A stretch of 64,000 nucleotides of DNA from contig NZ_CP031356.1 in assembly GCF_003355475.1 (NCBI RefSeq), positions 2,356,001 to 2,420,000 of the forward strand. The letters are read 5' to 3'. A model generated the notes under the pieces. The model saw only the letters and a program-made list of their open reading frames with translations. It made no database searches and was not told the DNA's origin. Made by a program: the position numbers and the translations under genes. Positions 45,636-53,147 of the stretch are shown here, in pieces; the stretch's first letter is position 1, and each line of letters opens with the position of its first letter. The DNA is from Brachybacterium saurashtrense. GTDB lineage: Bacteria; Actinomycetota; Actinomycetes; Actinomycetales; Dermabacteraceae.

Positions 45636-46636
45636 GGGCGTGTCTCCTGAGGGATGGTGCGGCGGATGACGAGGTAGACGGCGGCCACGACGGCATCGCC
45701 GATGGTGGCCAGCAGGCGGGCGAGGAGGCTGATCACGATCGCCTCCGGGGCGGGGACGTACTGGCTGAGCACCAGCACGATGACGGCCTCGCGCACCCCG
45801 AGCCCGCTGGGCACGAGGATCGCGAGGATGCCCACGGCGCCGGCGAGCGCGTAGGCGGCGGCGAAGGGCAGCCAGTGGCCGGGGGTGATGTCGCTGACCG
45901 TGGCGGCGATCAGCACGAAGCCGATGCCGTTGAGGATCCGCGGCAGCACGAACTCGAGCGCGGAGAACGCGGCGCGACCGCTGGACAGGAAGTACTCCGG
46001 CGGCACGGAGCGCTTGAGGATCCGGCGCAGCGGGAGATTCAGGATCCGGCGGAACGTGGGGGCGTGCAGCACCATCGCGGCGGGGATCAGCACAAGCAGC
46101 GGGGCCACCATGAGGGTCGCGTTCTCGCCGAGGATCCCGGGACCGAGGCTCACCAGCAGGATCACCAGCGCCGGGACGATCGAGGCGATCTGCAGGAACA
46201 CGTTCTCGTAGACGAAGCTGATCAGCACCAGGGTGCGGCTGATGCCCTTCTTGCCCGCCCACAGCACCTTGTTCGTCACCGAGCCCACCTGCCCGGGGAT
46301 GTACTTCAGCACCCAGGACAGGCACTGCACCGCGACCGCCTCGCGGGCGCTGACGCGGGCGTCCGGGTCGAGCCAGCGCACGATCCGGCCCCAGGCGGAG
46401 CCGGTGACGGCGACCGCGAGCGCGAAGAAGACGATCGCGAGCAGCCACCAGGGGCTGAAGCGCAGGTGCTCGGCGCGCAGCTCGGCCCAGTTGGCGGCGA
46501 GGGAGCGGGCGAAGAGGACGCCGACGAGGCCGACGACCAGGACCGTGGCGATCCAGCGCAGCGCGCGCCGCCCTGCGGGGCGCCTGCGCGCCGGGGGCGC
46601 CGGGTCGTCGTCGGCCGTGGTGGGGAGGTGCGTCAT
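45632..46636 (-). CDS. Lysylphosphatidylglycerol-synthase-TM/UPF0104 family membrane protein
   Basis: This 334-residue protein has about eight membrane helices and the UPF0104/YbhN (AglD/MprF N-terminal domain) signatures ALAVAVTGSAWGRIVRWL, QCLSWVLKYIPGQVGSVTNKVLW and VPSGLGVREAVIVLVLSQY. The family includes flippase-like proteins that move or help move lipid-linked molecules across the membrane. ATG 46636 is separated by one base from the stop of the nitroreductase-domain gene, and its own stop overlaps the pyruvyl transferase start. It may translocate the lipid-linked glycan built by the neighbouring enzymes; no dedicated Wzx homologue is seen nearby. Confidence 0.85.
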   Translation of the reverse strand: MTHLPTTADDDPAPPARRRPAGRRALRWIATVLVVGLVGVLFARSLAANWAELRAEHLRFSPWWLLAIVFFALAVAVTGSAWGRIVRWLDPDARVSAREAVAVQCLSWVLKYIPGQVGSVTNKVLWAGKKGISRTLVLISFVYENVFLQIASIVPALVILLVSLGPGILGENATLMVAPLLVLIPAAMVLHAPTFRRILNLPLRRILKRSVPPEYFLSSGRAAFSALEFVLPRILNGIGFVLIAATVSDITPGHWLPFAAAYALAGAVGILAILVPSGLGVREAVIVLVLSQYVPAPEAIVISLLARLLATIGDAVVAAVYLVIRRTIPQETRP

Positions 46637-46637
46637 C

Positions 46638-47714
46638 TCAGTCGTTGTACCGCCGGAAGGTGTCCAGGGACTTCTTCGCGGAGTACGGCACCAGGCCCTC
46701 GTCGTGCGCGTACCCGAAGGCGATCAGCATCACCACGCGGTCGCTGGTGTCCAGGGAGAGGCGGCGCTGCATCTTCGCCTCGAGCGGCTCGAAGTCCGGC
46801 CAGTTGATCACCGAGGAGCTCAGGCCCAGGGTCTCGAGGGCGAGGATGAACTGCATCGCGGCGAGGGAGCTGTCCACGTAGATGGCGTGGCGGTCGCGCG
46901 GGCTGAAGTAGGACTCGAGCTTGCCCACCACCACGGCGACGGCGGGCACGTTGTCGGAGTAGCCGGCGGAGCCGAAGGGGATCGCGGCAACCTCGTGGGC
47001 CAGCGCCGGATCGTCGAAGATCCGGAACTCGTAGGGGATGCGGTTGCAGGCGGTGGGCGCCTGGCGGGCCACTCGCAGCGCCTTGTCGATCAGCTCCCGC
47101 TCCACGGGCTTCTGCTCGAACCAGCGCACGCTGCGTCGCTGCTGGGCGAGCAGCTGCAGCGAGTCGTAGGAGATGTCGCTCACCAGCTCCTTGGGGTGGG
47201 GGATCTTGCCGGTGTTCTCGGCGCCGTGCTCGACCGCCTCGAAGCGGGCACGGGCCGCCTCCACCGTGCGGTCGGTGCGGGCGCTCACGCGGAAGTACTC
47301 GGTGAGCACGTCATGCGCCCACTCCATCTCCGACTGGTCCATGCTGCCGGGCGCCTGCCGCCACTGCCGGGCCGCGGTCTCGTAGAACTCGATGGTCTCG
47401 GTGATGTAGTCGCGGGCGAACACGTCGCGACGGGGCCGCATGATGAGCCCCTTCTCGAGCCGGTGCACGTTGCGGCGCAGCTCCACGTGGGTGGTGCGGG
47501 AGGTGCTCTTGTTGCGGTAGTAGTTCCGGCGCCCGCGCAGCACAGCGGACTGCTCGCGATTGAAGGCGAGCGGATTCACCGCGAAGAAGAGATGGGTGAG
47601 GAGCCGGTTGGAGCCGAAGGACTCCAGGAATCCACGGTTCACCACCTCGTAGGTGCGGCGGATCCAGGTGATCGCCAGCAGGTCCTTGGCGATCTTCTTC
47701 AGCCGGTCGAGCAC
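46638..47714 (-). CDS. Nitroreductase-fold protein with N-terminal extension, glycan operon
   Basis: The C-terminal half of this 358-residue protein (about 185-350) is a nitroreductase-type FMN domain: RRSVRWFEQKPVERELIDKALRVARQAPTACNRIPYEF at the start and VDSSLAAMQFILALETLGLSSSVINW later. The N-terminal 185 residues are unlike ordinary nitroreductases and contain HVELRRNVHRLEKGLIMRPRRDVFARDY. There is no signal peptide. GTG 47714 follows GGGAGG and the flippase-like gene begins one base after the stop, so it is the first gene of the glycan operon. A redox step on a sugar nucleotide or acyl group is possible, but no activity is known to me for this architecture. Confidence 0.8.
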   Translation of the reverse strand: MLDRLKKIAKDLLAITWIRRTYEVVNRGFLESFGSNRLLTHLFFAVNPLAFNREQSAVLRGRRNYYRNKSTSRTTHVELRRNVHRLEKGLIMRPRRDVFARDYITETIEFYETAARQWRQAPGSMDQSEMEWAHDVLTEYFRVSARTDRTVEAARARFEAVEHGAENTGKIPHPKELVSDISYDSLQLLAQQRRSVRWFEQKPVERELIDKALRVARQAPTACNRIPYEFRIFDDPALAHEVAAIPFGSAGYSDNVPAVAVVVGKLESYFSPRDRHAIYVDSSLAAMQFILALETLGLSSSVINWPDFEPLEAKMQRRLSLDTSDRVVMLIAFGYAHDEGLVPYSAKKSLDTFRRYND

Positions 47715-47826
47715 AGGGCCTCCCAGGAGTGATGGTCAGAGGGATGCGCCCTCCCCCGCGGAGCACGGAGCGGCGCCCCGGGCGGGAGCTCCGGGTGCCT
47801 CCACCCGGCGCCGCGCACCGGGGCCG

Positions 47827-47832
47827 AGTGTA
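47827..47832 (-). promoter_or_regulatory. Predicted -10 box (TACACT) of the minus-strand glycan operon
   Basis: On the minus strand TACACT would start transcription near 47820, giving a leader of about 105 bases to GTG 47714. It lies back to back with the promoter of the plus-strand glycan genes in a 201-base divergent spacer. Confidence 0.45.
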
Positions 47833-47867
47833 CCCGCGCCCCGGTCAGGCCCCGGAGGGCGTGCGGA

Positions 47868-47873
47868 TAGACT
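47868..47873 (+). promoter_or_regulatory. Predicted -10 box (TAGACT) of the plus-strand glycan genes
   Basis: TAGACT would start transcription near 47880, leaving a leader of about 36 bases containing the GGAGGG ribosome site before GTG 47916. Confidence 0.5.
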
Positions 47874-47915
47874 GCCGCGAGTCCGCCGCCCCTGTCGCCC
47901 CCTGGAGGGAGTGCC

Positions 47916-49781
47916 GTGTCCGAGGCCATTCCCGGAGCCGCCCCTCCTCGCGGTCTGCTCCCCTCGCGCGAGAGCTCGCGCACCGGCACCGGCACCCACC
48001 GTCGCGCCGACGGGACCACCGTCGCCGTGCTGCGCTCCTGGTGGTGGTGGGTGGCCGCGGCGATCGCGGTGGGCGCCTGCATCTACCTCCACTGGGAGAT
48101 CAGCCGCTCGGCGATCGCGCCCCGCACGCCGTGGGACGAGATCCATCCGCTGGAGACCGCCCGGTATCTCGCCGGCGCGCACGAGGTGATGCCCCTCTCC
48201 GGCAGCGGCTACTACCCGGGCTGGGCGCTGATGCTCGCCCCGCTGTGGTGGTTCACCGACGACCCTGAGCGGCTCTACCAGCTCGCGGTGCTGATCGGGA
48301 ACGTCCTGGCGGTCGCCACGATCGCCCCGCTGACCCTGCTCGCACGCCGCATGGGCCTTCCCGTCGCGCCCGCGCTCACCGTCTCCGCGCTCGCCCTCTG
48401 CCTCCCCGGCAGGACGGTGCTCGCGGACTACGCCCTCAGCGAGCAGGCGATCCTCTTCGTGCTGGCCTGGACGGTGCTGGCGATGCATGCGCTGTGGCGG
48501 CGCCCCACGGTGCTGCGCACGGTGGTGTTCGTGCTCTGCGTGTCCGCCTGCTACCTCATGCACTCCCGCGAGCTGGCCCTGGTCGCCACCGCCGCGGTGT
48601 GGCTGGCGCTGATGGCGGTGCGCCACTGGCGGGTGGCGGCGGTGGGGCTGCCGCTGCTGGCCGTGACGAGCCTTGCCGTGCGGCGGTTCTCCGCGCATGT
48701 GCTCGACGCCACCCTCCTGGGCGGCAGCGGCGGCAAGGAGGACCTGCTGGGCCAGGTCTTCGAGAACGGCTCCGCGGGACTCTTCACCAGGGTTCTGCTG
48801 AACCAGAGCTGGGCGCAGGCGGTGGGGACCGCGGGGCTGGCCGCGATCGGCGCCGTGGTGGTGACGGTGTGGGCGGTGCACGAGCTGCGGCGGTGGCGGA
48901 TCGGACCCGGCGTGTTCCTGCTGGGCACCTGCCTCTCCGCGCTGCTGCTGAGCGCCGTGTGGTGGACCCGGCCGGACTTCCTCTGGGCCGGGGACGGCTA
49001 CGTGCGCCTGGACGTGTGGGTCTACACCCGGTACGTGGACCACGTCGCGACCCTCCTGGTGCTGGTGGCGCTCGTCGCGCTCGTGCGCGGTCTGCGGCGC
49101 GGCCCGCTGCTCGCGGCGCTCGGGCTCTTCGCCGCGGTGGCGCTGCCGGTAGTGCTGTGGGTCGCGAAGGACGTCCCCCTGTGGGGCGCGCTCGACGGCC
49201 CCGGCAACTCCTCGGCGCTGCTGAGCTGGGTCTCGATGTTCCCCGCGGAACCGTTCCCGCTCCCCCAGCAGCCCACCATCGGCAACGAGAACAGGTTCTG
49301 GGTGTGGGCCTCGCTGTTCGGGGCGGCGGCGCTGGCGGCCGCCCCGCTGCTGCGCCGTGCCCCGCGGGTGCTGGTCTCCCTGCTCCTCGCCACCGCCGTG
49401 ACCCTCTCGCTGCAGGCGGATCCCTCGCAGCGGCGGGACGCCCCGGTGGCGATCGAGCAGGCCGTCGAGCGGGTCGAGGCCGTCACCGGCGAGCAGGCGG
49501 AGGTGGACATGGACTACTCCTGCAGCGGTCCGGGCCTGACCCGTTACCAGGTGATGAACTGGCTCGGCTTCTGGCTGTCCCCGCGGGACGTGGACCTCGC
49601 CGATCCGCCGCAGGGCACCCCCTTCGACTCCGAGTACGTGGTCTCCTGCGCGGACTGGCCCGAGGCGGCGGAGCTCGGGGCACTGCGGGTGAGCGACAGC
49701 GGGTACTACGGCTATGCCCTGTGGGTGCTGCCCGGGGAGGAGCAGGCCGCGCTCGAGGAGGCGGGGCTGCTGGACCGTTGA
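47916..49781 (+). CDS. GT-C-like polytopic membrane protein, paralogue B
   Basis: This 621-residue protein shares its whole plan with the products of 42485-44377 and 49859-51757. A polar head precedes the first helix (about 44-60). The outer loop carries RTPWDEIHPLETARYLAG with the Asp-Glu motif, then SGSGYYPGWALMLAPLWWFTDDPERLYQLAVLIGN. About eleven helices follow, and the exported domain has cysteines in DYSCSGPG and VSCADWPEA and ends YYGYALWVLPGEEQAALEEAGLL. GTG 47916 follows GGAGGG. It is closest to paralogue C, which follows after 77 bases. The likely role is sugar transfer from a polyprenyl carrier outside the membrane, inferred from fold and location. Confidence 0.75.
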   Translation: MSEAIPGAAPPRGLLPSRESSRTGTGTHRRADGTTVAVLRSWWWWVAAAIAVGACIYLHWEISRSAIAPRTPWDEIHPLETARYLAGAHEVMPLSGSGYYPGWALMLAPLWWFTDDPERLYQLAVLIGNVLAVATIAPLTLLARRMGLPVAPALTVSALALCLPGRTVLADYALSEQAILFVLAWTVLAMHALWRRPTVLRTVVFVLCVSACYLMHSRELALVATAAVWLALMAVRHWRVAAVGLPLLAVTSLAVRRFSAHVLDATLLGGSGGKEDLLGQVFENGSAGLFTRVLLNQSWAQAVGTAGLAAIGAVVVTVWAVHELRRWRIGPGVFLLGTCLSALLLSAVWWTRPDFLWAGDGYVRLDVWVYTRYVDHVATLLVLVALVALVRGLRRGPLLAALGLFAAVALPVVLWVAKDVPLWGALDGPGNSSALLSWVSMFPAEPFPLPQQPTIGNENRFWVWASLFGAAALAAAPLLRRAPRVLVSLLLATAVTLSLQADPSQRRDAPVAIEQAVERVEAVTGEQAEVDMDYSCSGPGLTRYQVMNWLGFWLSPRDVDLADPPQGTPFDSEYVVSCADWPEAAELGALRVSDSGYYGYALWVLPGEEQAALEEAGLLDR

Positions 49782-49858
49782 GACCACCCGGCGGCCCCTG
49801 CGCACCGCAGGGCCCTCTCCCCACCCCGTCCCCCTCCGATCGTCGCAGGAGCTCCTGA

Positions 49859-51757
49859 GTGACCACCCCCGAGTCCGCCCCCGCGCACGCGGGCGCCCGG
49901 CGCAGCCCGGCCCCCGTGCCCCGCGTCCCCGGCACCGCCCGCCACCGCCGCGACGAGTCGGAGGCGCGCACGGTCCCGCCCGTGGCCGGCACGGCCCGCG
50001 CGGACGCCCTGTGGTGGCTGATCGCCGTCGCCGCCGTGCTGGCGTGCACCTGGCTGTACTGGGACATCGCCCAGACGGCGCTCGCCCCGCGCACCCCCTG
50101 GGACGAGGGGCACCCGATGCAGACGGCGCGCTGGATCGCGGGCGAGCGCGGGCTCACTCCGGTCTCCGGCTCCGGCTACTACCCGGGCTGGGCGGTGATG
50201 ATCGCCCCGGTGTGGTGGTTCACCGACGACGCGTACGCCGCGTACACGGCCGCCGTGTGGATCGGGAACCTGCTGGCGCTGGCCACGATCGCGCCGCTGG
50301 CCGCGATCGCGCGCCGCTTCGGGGTGTCCTGGCCGCAGGGGATCGCGATCTCCGCGGTGGTGATGATGTTCCCGGGCCGCTCCCTGCTGGCGGACTACGC
50401 GCTCAGCGAGCAGCCGCTGATGCTGTTCTACGCGCTCACCGCCCTGGCCGTGCACCGTCTGTGGGAGAAGCCCAGCTGGGGCCGGGCCGCCGTGCTGCTG
50501 GCCGCGGCGACCGGCGCGTTCTTCATCCACTCGCGCGCATTGGCGCTGCTGGGGACGGTCGCGATCTGGTTCCTGTGCTTCTGCCTGCGCAACTGGCGGA
50601 TCGGCCTGGCCGGCGCCGTGGGGGCGGTGGCCGTCTGGCAGGTGGTGGGCCCGCTCGCCGAGGCGCTCGCGGAGACGGTGCTGCTGCGCGGCTACGGCAA
50701 GGAGGACGTGCTGCTCAGGGGGCTCGAGAGCGCCTCGCTGGACCTGTTCGCCAAGGTGGTGCTGAACCAGGGCTGGGTGCAGGCCCTGGGATACCTGGGT
50801 CTCACCGTGGTGGGCGTGCTGATCGTCGCCCTGTCCACGATGGAGGAGCTGCGCCGCCTGCGGCCGGGGATCCACACCTTCTACCTCGGCCTGGCGCTCT
50901 CGGCGTTCCTCATGAGCACCATCTGGTGGACCCGGGGCTACCTGCTGCTGCCGCCCGACGGGGGCCGCCGCTTCGACGCCTGGGTGTACTCCCGCTACCT
51001 GGACAACATCGGCGCGATCCTCTCGGTGATCGCGCTGGCGTACCTCCTGCGCCAGGCCTCGGCACGCCTGGTGGGCCTCAGCGCCCTGCTGTTCGTCCCC
51101 TGGGCCGCGCTGGTGGTGTTCTGGGTGGCGCCGAGCGTGCCGGTGTGGGGCTCCACGAACGGCCCGGCGAACGCCTCCTCGGTGCTCGCCTGGGCAGGAC
51201 TGTTCCCGGAGGAGCCCTTCACCGCGCCGCTGGTGCCGAGCCTGGCGAACCAGAACAGCTTCTGGCTGTGGGCCACGCTCGCCGTCCTGGTCTCCCTGGG
51301 CGTGCTGGCGCTGACGGTGCGCCGCCCACGGGCGATGGTGGTGCTGGTGGGGGTCGCGGCGCTGGCCACGTCCCTGGTGGCGGATCCGGACCAGACCCGC
51401 TACCCGCCGCGGAACATGATCGCGGCGGTGGAGTCCGTGGAGCAGGCCACCGGGCAGGAGCGGATGGCGCTGGACTTCGACTACGGCTGCCCGCCGGAGC
51501 ACGGCCCGAACCGCGCCGTGGCGCTGAACTCGATCGCGGTGTGGATGTCGCCCCGGAACCCCCATGTGGTGGAGACGCAGAGGGACGAGCAGTTCACCGC
51601 GGATCTGGTGATGTCCTGCGAGCACTGGGAGCGGGCCGAGGAGCTGGGGGCGCGCGCCGTGGTGGGCCGCCCCAGCTACGGCTACCGCATCTGGGTGCTG
51701 CCCGGCGCGGTGCAGGACGAGCTGGCGCAGCAGGGACTGCTCGAAGGCGCGGAGTGA
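49859..51757 (+). CDS. GT-C-like polytopic membrane protein, paralogue C
   Basis: This 632-residue paralogue has the same order of parts: a long disordered N-terminal head (to about residue 52), first helix, outer loop with RTPWDEGHPMQTARWIAGE, then SGSGYYPGWAVMIAPVWWFTDDAYAAYTAAVWIGN, around ten more helices, and an exported domain with cysteines in DYGCPPEHG and MSCEHWERA ending YRIWVLPGAVQDELAQQGLL. GTG 49859 has AGGAG eight bases upstream. It and paralogue B look like a tandem duplication; paralogue A lies across the divergent promoter. UDP-glucose dehydrogenase follows with its own promoter. Confidence 0.75.
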   Translation: MTTPESAPAHAGARRSPAPVPRVPGTARHRRDESEARTVPPVAGTARADALWWLIAVAAVLACTWLYWDIAQTALAPRTPWDEGHPMQTARWIAGERGLTPVSGSGYYPGWAVMIAPVWWFTDDAYAAYTAAVWIGNLLALATIAPLAAIARRFGVSWPQGIAISAVVMMFPGRSLLADYALSEQPLMLFYALTALAVHRLWEKPSWGRAAVLLAAATGAFFIHSRALALLGTVAIWFLCFCLRNWRIGLAGAVGAVAVWQVVGPLAEALAETVLLRGYGKEDVLLRGLESASLDLFAKVVLNQGWVQALGYLGLTVVGVLIVALSTMEELRRLRPGIHTFYLGLALSAFLMSTIWWTRGYLLLPPDGGRRFDAWVYSRYLDNIGAILSVIALAYLLRQASARLVGLSALLFVPWAALVVFWVAPSVPVWGSTNGPANASSVLAWAGLFPEEPFTAPLVPSLANQNSFWLWATLAVLVSLGVLALTVRRPRAMVVLVGVAALATSLVADPDQTRYPPRNMIAAVESVEQATGQERMALDFDYGCPPEHGPNRAVALNSIAVWMSPRNPHVVETQRDEQFTADLVMSCEHWERAEELGARAVVGRPSYGYRIWVLPGAVQDELAQQGLLEGAE

Positions 51758-51806
51758 TCCTGGCCGTCACCCGTCCCTGACCGGCCACGGTGCGGTGCGC
51801 GGCTTG

Positions 51807-51812
51807 TATCCT
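51807..51812 (+). promoter_or_regulatory. Predicted -10 box (TATCCT), leaderless start of ugd
   Basis: TATCCT is followed by exactly six bases and ATG 51819, so the mRNA should start at the start codon. No ribosome binding site is present. Confidence 0.6.
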
Positions 51813-51818
51813 CCCCTC

Positions 51819-53135
51819 ATGAGAATCAGCACCATCGGTTGTGGGTACCTGGGCGCGGTCTACGCCGCGTCGATGGCGTCGATCGGGCACGAGGTCCTGG
51901 GCCTGGACGTCGATCAGAAGAAGGTCGACGACCTCAACCGGGGCATCGCCCCGTTCCACGAGCCCGGCTTCGAGAAGGTGCTCCAGGACGCCCTCGAGGC
52001 CGGTCGCCTCCGCTTCTCCACCGACTACTCCCACGCCGCCGACTACACCGCCCATGTGATCTGCGTGGGCACCCCGCAGCTGATCGACGCCGCCGGCGCC
52101 GACCTCACCTACGTGCACGCCGCGGTCGATGCCCTGATCCCCCATCTCGCCGAGGACGCCGTGGTGCTGGGGCGCTCCACCGTGCCGGTGGGCACCGCCG
52201 CCTCGCTGCGGGAGCGCCTGCGCGCCGCCGGCCGGGAGAACGCGCTGGCCTGGAACCCGGAGTTCCTGCGCGAGGGCTTCGCCGTGGAGGACACCCTGCG
52301 CCCGGACCGCATCGTCTACGGCCTGCCCGAGGACCCCGCCGAGTCCGCCCGTGCCCGCGCGGTGCTCGACGAGATGTACGGCACGATGCTGGAGAACGGC
52401 ACCCCGCTGGTGGCGGGCAACTACGCCACCGCGGAGCTGGTGAAGGTCTCCGCGAACTCCTTCCTGGCCACGAAGATCTCCTTCATCAACGCCGTGGCCG
52501 AGGTGTGCGAGGCCACCGGCGCGGACGTCTCCGTCATCGCAGAGGCGATCGGGCTGGACGACCGCATCGGCCCGAAGTTCCTGCGCGCCGGGATCGGGTT
52601 CGGCGGCGGCTGCCTGCCCAAGGACATCCGCGCCTTCATGGCGCGCGCCGGCGAGCTGGGCGTCACCGAGGCGCTGGGCTTCCTGCGCGAGGTGGACCAC
52701 GTCAACAACCGCCGTCGCGACCACGTAGTGAACATGGCCCGCCAGGCCCTGGGCGGCGCCTTCACCGGCAAGCGGGTCGCGGTGCTCGGCGCGGCCTTCA
52801 AGCCGGACTCCGACGACACCCGCCAGTCCCCCGCCCTGTACATCGCCTCGAAGATCTCCGGCCGCGGTGCCGACGTGGTGGTCACCGACCCGGCCGCGAA
52901 CGCCCGCGTGCACGCCGAGCGGCCCAACCTGGCCGTCGCGGAGGACGCCTACGCGGCGGCCGCCGGGGCGGACATCGTGCTGCTGCTCACCGAGTGGACG
53001 CAGTTCAAGGAGCTGGACCCGGTGCGGCTGCGGGAGGTGGTGGGCACGCCCACCATGATCGACGGCCGCAACGTCCTGGATCCCGCCGCCTGGCGGGAGG
53101 CCGGCTGGACCTACCGGTCCATGGGCCGCCCCTGA
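51819..53135 (+). CDS. ugd: UDP-glucose 6-dehydrogenase
   Basis: This 438-residue enzyme oxidises UDP-glucose to UDP-glucuronate in two NAD-dependent steps. The N-terminal Rossmann motif is ISTIGCGYLGAVYAASMASIGHEV, and the central region has RSTVPVGTA, NPEFLREG and KVSANSFLATKISFINAVAE. The catalytic cysteine is C265 in GFGGGCLPKD, and the C-terminal UDP-binding domain contains VAVLGAAFKPDSDDTRQSPAL. ATG 51819 is chosen over the in-frame ATG at 51795 because a -10 box lies exactly six bases before it. The product would supply uronic acid, or pentoses derived from it, to the surface polymer. Confidence 0.96.
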   Translation: MRISTIGCGYLGAVYAASMASIGHEVLGLDVDQKKVDDLNRGIAPFHEPGFEKVLQDALEAGRLRFSTDYSHAADYTAHVICVGTPQLIDAAGADLTYVHAAVDALIPHLAEDAVVLGRSTVPVGTAASLRERLRAAGRENALAWNPEFLREGFAVEDTLRPDRIVYGLPEDPAESARARAVLDEMYGTMLENGTPLVAGNYATAELVKVSANSFLATKISFINAVAEVCEATGADVSVIAEAIGLDDRIGPKFLRAGIGFGGGCLPKDIRAFMARAGELGVTEALGFLREVDHVNNRRRDHVVNMARQALGGAFTGKRVAVLGAAFKPDSDDTRQSPALYIASKISGRGADVVVTDPAANARVHAERPNLAVAEDAYAAAAGADIVLLLTEWTQFKELDPVRLREVVGTPTMIDGRNVLDPAAWREAGWTYRSMGRP

Positions 53136-53147
53136 TCCCTCACCCGG

